This document shows positions 20,261-30,751 of a stretch of DNA of 64,000 nt, one piece after another. The notes below the pieces were generated by a model that saw nothing but the letters and a program-made list of their open reading frames with translations, did no database searches and had not been told where the DNA came from. Position numbers and translations under genes: made by a program. The stretch is from assembly GCA_029168955.1 (NCBI GenBank), contig JAPDOI010000145.1, positions 1 to 64,000 of the forward strand, read 5' to 3'. Each line of letters starts with the position of its first letter. The first letter of the stretch is position 1. This stretch comes from Aplectana chamaeleonis. Its lineage: Eukaryota > Nematoda > Chromadorea > Rhabditida > Cosmocercidae.

Positions 20261-20518
20261 CCCTCGATGCCCGAGCAGCTCGCAGGGAGGAGCTTGGCCT
20301 GCGTCGCGGCTCGTTTTGATAAGATGTGAACGGGTGGCCGTGTGATGTTCCGGCCCCAGCCCGGGCACCTGGGAATCGATGCGGTGATGGCCATCAGCAT
20401 CGATTACCAGGTGCCCGGGCTGGGGCCGGAACATCACGCAGCCACTCGTGTACCTCTTATCAAAACGAGCCGCAACGCAAACCAAGCTCCTCCCTGCGAG
20501 CTGCTCGGGCATCGAGGG
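20261..20518. mobile_element. TA-flanked foldback MITE (258 bp), copy B
   Basis: CCCTCGATGCCCGAGCAGCT ... AGCTGCTCGGGCATCGAGGG between TA at 20259-20260 and 20519-20520. The related host sequence without the insertion is at about 37905-37922 (CTTCTGGTATAACAATGGCC), giving an empty site and confirming the TA duplication. Confidence 0.9.
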
Positions 20519-20529
20519 TATAACAATGG

Positions 20530-21713
20530 CCTAAAGCCATCGATGGTAGGACTTTGGCGCTTTCCAGCTACCGTATCCGGCGGAGTCGTGGTGGGACACG
20601 CGCGCGCTCAACTTCGGCCGCCTTTTAAATATGCTGTTCTGCTCGGCAGTCCCCATCATTTCTTTAGTAATCCCCACCCTCTCTCAACTCGAGAAGTTAT
20701 TAGTTAGGTAATGCCTTAATTGGACCATGAGGCCGTATCTGGATAGGGAGCTAGCGCCCTAAGCAGCGAAGAGCGAAACGCGAAACGCATGCGTCTGAAG
20801 TAAATCAAGCTGCAAATGGCTTGAACTGAGAGGAAGTTTGAGCGTTGGGTTCCTGAAGCGATTGCCGACTTACGGTAGCCGAAATACGCCGAAGTCCTAC
20901 CATCAACGGGTTTAGGCAGCGCCTGAGGGAGTGGAGACACCTAAGAAGATTGGCCGACGGAGTGAACATCCCGCCCCGTACTTCCATCTCCCCCTGTTCC
21001 GAAAACTGATTTGAAATATTTTATCAATGTGTCAAAACAGGTACTAGCCTGGTCTGAACGTGGCAAAAGAACAATCGTTTACCGCAGTGCCGAACGGATA
21101 ACCCTTTTGAACCAAAAATCGACTGGATGCAAATTTGATCTAAATGGTGCGAGCGAGAGAAACAAACAAAATACGTGTCTGCAACTTTAGCGAGCTTCAT
21201 TAGAAGATGAAAATAAAAAAACTCCTTTAAGGGAAATAAATGACAAAAGTAACCCTCACAATTTGAAAAGGAGGTCTAAAAGCACCATTGGAAGAGATAA
21301 ACACATACAAAAGGTTCAAAGAAAAGCAAAAGCACTTTTAAAATGAACAGCAAGATCGGGTGGAAGATTTTAGGCAATCAAATTTCGCGCCACCAGTCAA
21401 CGGCGCACTTTGTTAGATTAGGGCGCGCCATTTCAATAGCAAAGGCGCTCAAAGTCCGAGGTCGGATTTTTCCCCAAACTAGTTAAGTGCATAGAGTCGG
21501 ATATTCGAAAAAGTGTGATATTCGACTATAGTCAGAAAGTCGGTCATTCGAAGAGTTTAAAAATACGATTATATTCGGAAAGCCGGATATTCGAAAAACT
21601 GCGATATCCGATAGTAGCCGAAAAGTCGAAATGAACTTCATTCGGAACAAGCATAGCAGTAATATATACCGCAGTTCGGCCATTGTTCTCGATTTGATTA
21701 GGACTCTGCTTGT
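20530..21713. other. Mostly unassigned sequence
   Basis: Fragments related to 37560-37930 border it on the left (AACAATGGCCTAAAGCC). At 21500-21640 there are three GATATTCGA-type repeats (TCGGATATTCGAAAA). No gene was recognised. Confidence 0.4.
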
Positions 21714-22522
21714 AGGGATCTACACATCTGCACCGACCGACGACTGCTCGCTGAGCGTCGGCTTTGACGCGGCGACAAAAATGTTTTCGAACACTATCGG
21801 GGTCTGCAGAGTTGCAGAGATCGGCGAGTGGTCGCCGAGCGTCAGCCTTGGCGCGGCGACAAAAATGTTTCGAAACATTATCGTCGCGGCGTCGGTTGCC
21901 GCTGCTGGCAGTGATGTAGGGCCGTCGCGGCGTCAATACACTCTGCGGTGCCCCTCGTCGCCTTTCACGCAGCTTCGGCCGCCCTCGCCGCCGAATGTAA
22001 TCGATATTGCATCACCCAGTGCTGTTCGTCGCTGCGACCACCGCCGCAACTTCAACTCTGCGGACCCCTTATTGTTGCCGCTTGCTGGGAGTGACGTAGG
22101 GTCGTCGCAGTGTCGAACACTCTGATGGGGTCCGCAGGGTTGAAGTTGCGGCGTTGCTCGCAGCGACGAACAGCAATGGGTGATGTAATATCGATTACAT
22201 TCGGCGACGATGGCAACCGAAGCGGCGTGAAGGGCGACGAGGGGGCACCGCAGAGTGTATTGACGCCGCGACGGCCCTGCATCACTGCCAGCGAGCGGCA
22301 ACCGACGCCGCGACGGTAATGTTTCGAAACATTATTGTCGCCGCGTCAAGGCTGACGCTCGATGGCCACTCGCCGGTCTCTGCAACTCTGCAGACACCTT
22401 GAGATGCCCCCCTCGCACGCCGCGTCGGTCGCCCTCGTCTCCGAATGTAATCGATATTGCATCACCCAGCGCTTTTCATCGCTGCGAGCAACGCCGTGAC
22501 TTCAACTCTGCAGAGCCCTGAT
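21714..22522. mobile_element. Cluster of GGGGTCTGCAGAGTTG-TIR MITEs
   Basis: Partial copy 21714-21798, full copy 21799-22069, fragment 22070-22125, full inverted copy 22126-22399 and partial 22400-22522. All share GTAATCGATATTGCATCACC or its complement and the CTCTGCGG/CCGCAGAG ends. Confidence 0.8.
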
Positions 22523-22947
22523 GGGGAATCCGTTATGATGCTATCACAGGCGGGGGGGGACTACCCCATCACACTTGGCCACAGCCATTTTTCCGCGCCG
22601 CTACGATTCCGAAATTTGCGCGCGCAATTTAAATTTGATTTGCCCAAATTGAAAACGTGAGATTGGGCGAAAGATGCACTTCTTGGTCCTGTTAGCTCCC
22701 TCGATTCCGGAAGGGTAGCGAAACCCCGAGTTAGTGTCGAATTTTGTGTGGATGAAAAGCTAATGATTTCGAATCGCGCGAGTCAAAATTCGGAATAGTT
22801 GCGGCGCGGAAAAACTCAGAAAAATCAGAACAAGTCACTTGTAATATATATATGTAACTTACTTCAATGTCTCAAGTAGCTTACACTCAAATTACATGTA
22901 ACATACATTTACATATATTACATGCAACTTGAATATATTACATGTAC

Positions 22948-23197
22948 TGGGCTTATCTGGGCCTAATTCCGGTCCGCAGTTGCGTCTCGACACGCTTTGC
23001 GCCCGCACGCTCCCGAGGAGGAAGAACTTCCAGCGCCGCAGCCGCGGATCTGCTGACTCTAGGTGGGTTTGGAAACTGAAAACTGAGAAAAACTGGAGAA
23101 ATTTGTATAAAAAAGCCAAATCGAGTCGGCTTTGGCGCTGGAAACCCGACTGACTCGAGCCGGAATTGCGGACCGGAATTTCGGCCCAGAGAAGCAC
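22948..23197. mobile_element. GTGCTTCTCTGG-TIR MITE, copy 2
   Basis: Left TGGGCTTATCTGGGCCTAAT, right TTTCGGCCCAGAGAAGCAC. The interior TCTAGGTGGGTTTGGAAACT matches 13940-14201. Confidence 0.8.
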
Positions 23198-23289
23198 AAT
23201 AAGTTACACTTATGTTACATGTAACTTTCATTCGAATTTTCACTATGGGTGGCCATTGTCTAACGCAGACGACACACGACGCAGAGGGC

Positions 23290-23440
23290 GCGTCCGATAC
23301 CACACACTGCGCAAAAAAATGCTGCGCAGGGACTTCCCTGCTGGTGTGGGGTCAAGTACCTCAAACTTGGGTAATTGAACCAACAGGGACACCAGTCGCA
23401 AGGCTGACCTCGCGAGTGCGTCGTACATTAACCTTATAAA
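23290..23440 (-). repeat. Diverged repeat fragment with SL1-like 22-mer
   Basis: Minus strand 23381-23360 reads GGTTCAATTACCCAAGTTTG followed by AG and then GTACTTGACC. This is 21 of 22 matches to nematode SL1 (GGTTTAATTACCCAAGTTTGAG) with a GT donor in the right place. Flanks GAGTGCGTCGTAC resemble the interior of the CACGTG-rich TIR family. It is likely a fragment of that family rather than a live SL RNA gene. Confidence 0.6.
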
Positions 23441-23675
23441 TATCTTCATGGCCGATTTAAGTTACTTGAAACTTACATTGTGCCATTTAAGTTACATGTA
23501 ACAGATCGGAGGCGCACTTTACGCAGTGTCTTCTCAAAAATCTAATACAAATTACTTGCAACATATCTAAGCTGATGTAAGTTACTTGCGACTTATCTCA
23601 AGTCGTTTAAGTTAAGTGTAACTTACGGAGGGGCACCGCACGCAGTGTCCCGCCGATATGTTACATGTAACTTAA

Positions 23676-24161
23676 AGGCACAGGACACCCAAAAAATTAA
23701 TTTTCAGATTTCATGCTTGTCTTGGAGAGAGTCAAACACTGATCACAGTGGTATCTCTTAAATCGTCCAAGACCCCCTTTGAACAGAGGTATGGCTCTTC
23801 AAAGATGCCAAGATTTTGAGGGTGAAAAATTGGTGGACGAGTTGTCTCAGGCCTGTATTTCTCTTCATTCGCAATCGTTGAGCGAGAGCGAGCCAGGATA
23901 AGGAGAAAGTCCGGCAATGGACTGATGAACGGCGATTCGTTAAGAATTCATCCATCCATCTGGCCGTTATCGAGGTCGAAAAATCTGGAAGGGGGTCGGG
24001 CCTCTGGTGGTGAGCGAAGGGGGTCGGGCCTGTGGTGGTCGCTTATATCTCGCTTATTTGGAGGAATTGAGATCTCACATTTGGCACGTGTTATACAGGA
24101 GGGGTCATCTACACGATTACATGAAAATCTCAAAATTCATATCTGAGGGTGTACTGTGCCT
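23676..24161. mobile_element. TTAA element 1 of chain
   Basis: AGGCACAGGACACCC ... GGGTGTACTGTGCCT between TTAA at 23672-23675 and 24162-24165. Part of the interior (GGTGGACGAGTTGTCTCAGG) is related to elements 2 and 57564-58635. Confidence 0.8.
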
Positions 24162-24165
24162 TTAA

Positions 24166-24650
24166 AGGCAGTGTCTATGATAAAAACCATGTCTGATTTT
24201 TTGGTGAAGATCGGCAGCTGCGGGGCTTAGTACAACCCTAATGTTGAAAAAACTAAGAAAAATGAGCTTGGAACGGTCCCCTACGGCCCCAAAGTTGGAC
24301 ACCCGTCAGCTCGTCACACCCCAGATGCACTTTCCACGCCCACCGACGTGAACAAATGAATGCTCGAGATTGTGAGATGAGCGATGGTTTCCGATCAATA
24401 GCCCCGTTCTTCCCTACATTCTCAACTTCTCTCTTTACTCAGGTCAGCTCGCATACATCGGATGCAAAAGACGGAAGTTACAAGCCTCGGACAACTCGTC
24501 CACCATGCTTCCTAGCTCAATTTTTGAGGGACCATAGCTCCGTTCCTAGAAGGTCTTGTACGATTCCAAAAACATCATTGGAATCAGCATTGGACCGTCT
24601 TCAAGATGGGCGGTAAAGCAGAAAAACGATTCTTCTTGTGAACACTGCCT
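24166..24650. mobile_element. TTAA element 2 of chain
   Basis: AGGCAGTGTCTATGATAAAA ... CTTCTTGTGAACACTGCCT. Shares TTAA 24162-24165 with element 1 and 24651-24654 with element 3. It holds the uninterrupted counterpart (24352-24380) of the insertion site seen at 57847/58433. Confidence 0.85.
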
Positions 24651-24654
24651 TTAA

Positions 24655-25093
24655 GGGCAGTGTCCACGATGAAAATCGTTTTCGTGTTTCCACCAAAGAA
24701 CGAAGGTTTAGAGTCTGACTGTTTCATCAGTGAAGAAAGAATCTTGATAAACTCTGCGAAACATCTAAAATTACCTCGTCTTCTTGAAAGCCACATTTTA
24801 ACGGTGGATGAGTTGCGCGGGCAAGGGCCTGAAATAGACAGCGTGCGAAAATGCGCCCCAATGCTGAAACTCAACCGCGCTCGCGCTCCAATGCTAATGT
24901 GGAAGGCGGACCAAACTGTTCCTCGGAAAACTCGACCGATAGTGGACGGGCTAGCGCGAGCGGACTTCGAAGTCGTATAGAGCTCTTTCGGGCTCGTTTT
25001 CGTTCGTTCTTTCGACCCCAGTGCTCCAGTGAAACCCTGAACTTTCGATTTCCGACCAAGAACCGAGGACGAGATTTATCGTGGACACTGCCT
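24655..25093. mobile_element. TTAA element 3 of chain
   Basis: GGGCAGTGTCCACGATGAAA ... TTATCGTGGACACTGCCT. Shares TTAA 24651-24654 and 25094-25097 with its neighbours. Confidence 0.85.
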
Positions 25094-25097
25094 TTAA

Positions 25098-26391
25098 CCC
25101 ATTCACGACCGCGTGTCCCACCAGTGGGACACTCTTTTCGAAAATCGTTTTCTCCACTACGTGAAGGAATTTCTAAACCTATTTATGGTCAATGTATTTA
25201 CCTATTCTATAGTCGACTACAAACTTCGTGGTCCGCTGGCAGCTTCACCACTACAATATATCTGACCCTTCGAATGCAGCAAGGTCGAAAACCGCCATTA
25301 TGAGTACAGATCGCATTTTTACAAGCACTTAATGAAGAATTTTATCTTTTTTCTATTACTCGGGAAACAATCCTTACTTCTTAGAGTGGTAAGACCGTAT
25401 AGCACTATTTATAAATATCACAGAAGTATGATTACTGATACTGCGCACCATTCCGGCGTAGAGAATCGGCTTTTCTTTCGCCCGTATTTTGTTCACCTCA
25501 TTTATTTTATGCAAAGGTCACTAATGTTGAGATTATTAGGGCCTTTTTTGAAAGTCCTGCTTGGTTACGGTTGGTGTACCATCGTAGGCCGGGGCTCAAA
25601 CATCGGTGAAAACTACCTTGCAGAGGAGCGGACGAGAAAAATGGGGACGTGCCGGAGCAGAAAACGAGTGAAAACTTATAAAACGGTAATTACACTAATC
25701 ATTCCTAGTCAATTTGTAACAATAGAACTATTTTATACGTTTGAATGCAAAAAACACTTATGCTTTTCACAAAAAATCTCTTCCTAGAAGGCGCCGAACC
25801 GGAGGGTTGAGGGGGTGGCCGAGAAAAAATGGCGAAGATCTAAAAAAAGTCATTTCCATCAGCATTAAAAGTCAATATTAAAATTGAGGAGCATTTTCTA
25901 CGTCTAGATGTCAAAAAGAATGCTAAAAATGTTTACTACAAAAAAAAACTCGCGCCGGAATGCGATAGACCGCAAGAGCAAGGGAGTAGCTAAAGCAAAA
26001 TTAGTGCAAATCTGGAAAAAATATCATTTCACTAAGCATTTCCTGCCAATTGAAGAACAGAGGAATGTCTATCAAAGTAATCTACGATAATTAATGTTTC
26101 AAACCGCTAGAATTCAACGAACTTTCGTGATTTCGTGGATGGTCTTATCTACACAGTCGAAAATTTAGGAGGCAATTTCTCTGGAAGGAAAGAGTTATGG
26201 AAGCTGAAACTTTGGCATCATGATTTTGACGTCGACAGTCGTAGAATAAACAAAAAAAACCAAAATCGATTTTTTGGAGGCGTGCCATTCGAGCAATAGT
26301 GGCCCACCGGTGGGAAACTGTATACGGTGACGCAATATTGCACGCGGTCCGAACGTGCAGCCACCCAAAATTAGGCGTGGTCGTGAATGCG
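25098..26391. mobile_element. TTAA element 4 of chain, piggyBac-like, non-autonomous
   Basis: CCCATTCACGACCGCGTGTC followed by CCACCAGTGGGACAC at the left. GGCGTGGTCGTGAATGCG at the right, preceded internally by GTGGCCCACCGGTGGGA. TTAA at 25094-25097 and 26392-26395. TTAA plus CCCA..TGGGAC subterminal motifs is typical of piggyBac. The 1.29 kb interior has no recognisable transposase. Confidence 0.8.
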
Positions 26392-26719
26392 TTAAATGAC
26401 CTGAGATATGTAAAGTAATTTACATCGGCTCAGATATGTTACAAGTAACTTGTTTTCGACCTTTTATATTACCAGTAACTTGTTTTCATTTTTCTGAGAA
26501 TTAGCGTGCTCAAGTGCGATGCGATAGTGCCTCCGCCTCGTCTGCAATAGCACCTCCCTTATCTAGTTCTCGAAGGATTAGATTAGGATACGGCAGTCGG
26601 AATACAACAAAGCTGCTGTGATCTCCTCAAAACCGAATAAAAAACAAAGTTTGTTCCGCGATCAGCACCTCTGGAAAGCCCTCGGCAAAGTTTTAACCAA
26701 ATTTGAAATATCGCCCTAC

Positions 26720-27385
26720 TAGGACAATCGCCGCATATGATGCGTGTCGAATACACATCCAACACGAAGACGGCGGTTTTGAGCACAGTCAGGGAATCTG
26801 CTGCTAGGGAAGCACGTACTCCTATTGTGTTTCAAATTACAGCACGTGCGTCAAAAAATAAAACGTTCAATGCGAGCGTGACACACATTACACATTACAG
26901 ACAAAACGATTAAAAAAAAGGAAGCATACGACGTACTCTTGGAGCGGGACTCAGATGTCGGCAGCGTCGCCAGTTCAATTATCCAAGTTTGCGGTACCTG
27001 ACTCGCCCAGCCGCTGTAAGTTCCGTCCAAGGCCTATTTCAGAGTTCTACTTTCTGTGGGCATCGATCGATAACGCGCCGCTCGTCGATTCGCATATGAA
27101 TCATGACATCGCGCCGCGGTGGAACTCTAGAAACCCCCTAACCACTGGCGGCCCAGATGGTGCTGGGCGAGGTGGCCGAGTCGCATGTCCGTATGCCGGC
27201 CTTGTCGTGTGTCGGTGCGATGCTGCGATAGCGCTGGACTACCTTGCAGCACGTGCCCTTGCGACAAAATTTCGCAGCACGAGCTGCTTTTTGGAGCACG
27301 TGCCCCTGTGATAGGGTCTTTCGCTGGGTTTGGTCCTTCGAATGGAATGCGTATTCGACACGCATTGAATGCGGCGATTCACTGA
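26720..27385 (-). mobile_element. CACGTG-rich TIR element, copy 3
   Basis: Left AATCGCCGCATATGATGCGT, right CACGCATTGAATGCGGCGAT. SL1-like box at 26972-26993 on the plus strand (AGTTCAATTATCCAAGTTTG) followed by CGGTACCTGACTCGCCCAGC. Confidence 0.75.
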
Positions 27386-27493
27386 GAAGGTGTCAACACC
27401 CTAAGATACCAACCTGAGAGCAGTTTCGTCGGGGAAAATTCTCGAAAATAGGAACCCGAAAAAAGAATATTGCCCGATACTGTCGTATATCGG

Positions 27494-28206
27494 CTCAGAA
27501 AACCACAGCATTCAATGCGTGTCGAATATGCATTCAACTCGAGTGACCACACCCACCGAAAGCTCTATCACAGAGGCACGTGCTCCAAACAGCAGCACGT
27601 GTTGCAAAATTTCATAGCAGGAGCATGTGCCATGAAGTTCAATCGCAGGAGTACGTGCTGCAAGGTATCGTCAGTCCCTGGATGAGGGATCGCCGCAACG
27701 CTGCTTGGCGGGAGAAATTGCGCGATCAAAAGCCACCCTCCCTTCGTTTTCCCACGCGCATTTTTCCCCGCCAAGCAGCGTCGAGGCGATCCCTCAGCCA
27801 GTGATGGAAGATAGTCCAGCGTTATCGTAGTAGCACACACCAACGTGCGACGCGGCCAGCTCGCCGAGCACCATCAGGGGCCGTCAGCATTGGACGAGAC
27901 CTCCAGTGGGCGGCCGGGTAAAGTATCGCAAACTTTGGTAAATAAACCGACGAAGCTGCCGACCTCTTAGCTCCTTCCCAAGAGTGCATCGTATACTTTC
28001 CTTTTTTGGATAATCGTTTTGTCATCGAGTTGAATGTGTATCATGCGCGCATTGGACGGCTTAATTTTTGGGGCAGGTGCTGTCATTTCAAACACAATAA
28101 GAGCACGTGCTTCCCTAGTAGCACGTTTCCTGACTGTGCTCGAAACCACCTTGTCTTCGGGTTGAATGCATATTCGACACGCATTGAATGCGGCGGTCGT
28201 CTGAGG
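27494..28206 (+). mobile_element. CACGTG-rich TIR element, copy 4, carrying a nested MITE
   Basis: Left CTCAGAAAACCACAGCATTC, right ACACGCATTGAATGCGGCGG then CTGAG. The 144-bp TA foldback is inserted at 27668. SL1-like box at 27925-27946, minus strand. Confidence 0.8.
27668..27811. mobile_element. TA-flanked foldback MITE (144 bp), copy B, nested
   Basis: TCGTCAGTCCCTGGATGAGG ... CAGCCAGTGATGGAAGA between TA at 27666-27667 and 27812-27813. The uninterrupted host element reads GCAAGGTAGACCAGCGCTAT at 889-908, so the target is a single TA duplicated on insertion. Confidence 0.92.
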
Positions 28207-28289
28207 GGGCGAAATTCCTATCCCTGCTTGCGGACAACTGCAATTGCATTAAGCAAGAGGATAATAGACGAGCTGGGACCATGTGGTCC

Positions 28290-28580
28290 CAGCACGGCTA
28301 TCCTCTAAGAGAATCTTTCGTGCTAGTACCTTGATGCTCCCGCGATCCGCGATGGTACCGTGTTCGTCTCCCTCTCGTCCCGCGATCGGCGTTCATTCCG
28401 CGGCAGTTACCACCCAATCGACCTATCCGTTGAGATTCTCGTGCTCGTCACGTGATGCTACCGCGTTCGTGATCAAGTTTACCGCGCTAGTACCGTGGTG
28501 CACTCGTGATCCGCGAGGGTACCATGATCGTTTCCCCCCGGTCCCGCGCTCTCATTATGTGCAGATTTGTATAGCAGCGC
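28290..28580. repeat. Degenerate direct repeats of about 170 bp
   Basis: CGCGATCCGCGATGGTACCG (28340) and CGTGATCCGCGAGGGTACCA (28505), each followed by a CCC(G)TCCCGCG block. No gene. Confidence 0.5.
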
Positions 28581-28682
28581 GCAATACGGCACGGGCAATA
28601 CTTATAGCTTCGTGTTGATCTGGTAGGCAACACAAGTTCGGGTCAAACACGGCATGGATGGTAGGACGCGGTACGACAAGGG

Positions 28683-28950
28683 GTGGAGGCTGGCAGAGTC
28701 TCGCGATAGTTCCGAACTCGGTTCTTCGCGTATTTGCGATGTAATATCCCGCACACATCTATGTACCGACGCGATACGCTTTCAGGTTGAAACTGGTAGA
28801 GTCTCGCGATCGTTCCGCGACAGCTCCGGGCTCGATTCTTTGCGGTTCCGAAATGTAGCATGGCGTGAGCATCGATGAGCGAACGCGGTACGCTTTCGGT
28901 TTGAGACTGCCGGTATCTCGCGATCGTTCCGCAAAAGCCCCATTCTACTA
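28683..28950. repeat. About 115-bp tandem repeat, roughly 2.5 units
   Basis: CTCGCGATCGTTCCG(C) followed by CTCGGGCTCGATTCTT-like and CGGTACGCTTTCGGTTGAGACTGG-like blocks recur at about 28695, 28802 and 28915. Confidence 0.65.
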
Positions 28951-29263
28951 TCCTCTCTGCCCCTACCAGAATCCGAGAGGATTCTATCCATGGGCGATCA
29001 CAGGAGATTCTTTCAGAGATCACATCTCTTTGCGGCGCTGATAAATTTTACAAATGCCGCCATGAGCGTCGCGAAGCTTTGAGACGCCGCAAACTTTCGG
29101 GCTTGGGAAGTCCGTCCATGGCCTGAAGCCTGTGCGGTTTATAGATTCACCGCGGAGCAATCTGGTAGAGTACAATTCCACCGTCCATCATTAGGCGTCG
29201 CGACTCGACACCAAAAGAAGTTCAGAGGTCATGCGCTCGGAAATTGTCAAAGTCGCCGCATGG

Positions 29264-29503
29264 CCTCAAGTGGTCTGCAGAGTTGCATCGACCGGCAAGT
29301 GGTCGCCGAGCGTCAACCTTGACGTGGCGACAAATATGTTTTCGAACGTCAGCGAACAGCGCACAGCGAAAGCGACAGATTTGAAGGGCGGGAGCTCCGC
29401 GACAGGCCTTCTTCGCCTTTCACGCCGCGAAGATCGCCGAAGGTAATCGCTATTGCATCATTCAGCGAGCAACGCAGCGACGTGAACTCTGCAGGCCCCT
29501 TAT
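29264..29503 (+). mobile_element. GGGGTCTGCAGAGTTG-TIR MITE, degraded copy
   Basis: Starts AGTGGTCTGCAGAGTTGCAT and ends ACGTGAACTCTGCAGGCCCC; the middle is shortened. Confidence 0.6.
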
Positions 29504-30056
29504 GGCAGCGTCCACTCCCCGAGAAAGCGCGCAGTGAGACTTTGAATCCCTAGCGAAAGGGATCTGCAGACACTAGGGAATGGAGCTTCCGAATTCACCC
29601 GTGCCAAACAAATTAATGTGTATTGGTTGACGGTGGAAACGAAGGAATCAGCAGCACACAAGCCGCAGCTCCTGCTGTTAGAAGTAGCTACAGCACGTGT
29701 GCTGGGGATTCCTTTGTCCGCGGGTCCTTCTTCTTCTTATATTATTATTATCGGCAACATCAGAGCTTCTTCTCATAGGCGTAAAAAGGCTGCCACATAG
29801 CACGGATTGTTCCACACATCCATAGCTGTTAGAGAGGTTGGCCTTGCCGGACACGAAAATAAATGAAATGAATCGTGTCCTGGGTTATGGCAGTCGGGAC
29901 TTTCGTCACGGATCGACGAATTGATATTATGGACGAAGGCCTTGAGGTGCGAGGAGTGTCCACAACGTAGACCTGCCAGGATGACGCCTGTACATCTGGG
30001 TAGGTCCATTTAGCTGCCCCATCGATCGGGGGGGGGCACGTTACCGAGAATTGGAT

Positions 30057-30617
30057 TCAGGGAAGCACTGGAAAGGTATTCTGTGACGATTCGGGTGTGC
30101 TCCAATTGCAGCAGTCTGACGCGATTGAGCTCCGGCGTCGCTCAACGTTGACGATCCAAGACAGAGACTGCGGCATGAAGCGGCGAGCGAGTGTGTCGGT
30201 AATGGGGACCACATGACAGCAGGGGGAAATTGGGGCGTGTGGCACCCTGACTACGCCGACATGGAACTGTTGCGACTGGAGTTCACAATGCTGCTTTACA
30301 GGAAGCAGCGAACACTCTTGATGTAGGTGAGATACAAGTGTGGATCTTGGGCATCCAGTGATCGCGCATAGAGCAGAGTTCTGTGCACGCTGAAGCTTGC
30401 TCCAAGAGGCTTCCGACAAGTGTCTTGACCATACTGGGGTTCCATATTCCAAAACTGGCTGCACCATAACCTCATAAGTGGTTCGCAAGATTTTCCTTTG
30501 AGCTACTCCATGTAGTGTTTGCCAGAGAACGGAGAATTTTGTTAGGTGTGTTGGCGGGAGCAGCTCGAATACGTGTGTTTTCGTGAAGACGCAGTGACTG
30601 GTCCAGGAATACACCAA
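30057..30617 (-). pseudogene. LINE thumb/C-terminal fragment
   Basis: EVMVQPVLEYGTPVWSRHLS and WSKLQRAQNSALCAITGCPR correspond to the EYAAPVW and KMQRIQNAALRIATGC motifs of the 9968-10400 LINE. It is separated from the RT by a frame change near 30650. Confidence 0.7.
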
Positions 30618-30751
30618 GTAGACGAGGATTTTTTATTAAGGCGGCATATTTCCTTACCTAAGAACCTTGGAATGCAGCTTGTGTCCAGCATTCGCGGTAG
30701 CGCGCAACGTAACGCTGGACTTGATGGGGGACCCCTTTAGCTGCTACGATT

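Larger units (their letters stand above)
22840..23671. repeat. ACATGTAACTTA-type degenerate repeats
   Basis: Variants of TTACATGTAACTTA and AAGTTACTTG recur at 22845-22945, 23205-23232, 23455-23510 and 23545-23675, and again at 26405-26475, beyond the TTAA chain. This suggests the chain interrupted one repeat region. Confidence 0.6.
22535..26566. mobile_element. Possible 4-kb composite bounded by GGTGCTAT-family ends
   Basis: Left: ATGCTATCACAGGCGGGGGG then CACACTTGGCCACAGCCATT. Right: inverted CAAGTGCGATGCGATAGTGC and GCAATAGCACC. Both match the TIRs of 6842-7029. The interior holds ACATGTAA-rich sequence, another MITE and four TTAA elements, so it may be a large non-autonomous element swollen by insertions. 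Confidence 0.45.

Noticed and set aside
23360..23381. Functional SL1 RNA gene
   Set aside because: The downstream sequence does not match the SL1 RNA I recall, a clear Sm site and upstream promoter element are not evident, and the surroundings look like a decayed repeat. Kept as a finding, not as an RNA gene.
27668..27811. Rho-independent-type terminator or structured RNA gene
   Set aside because: The hairpin has TA duplications and an exact second copy at 19719-19862, so it is a foldback MITE.
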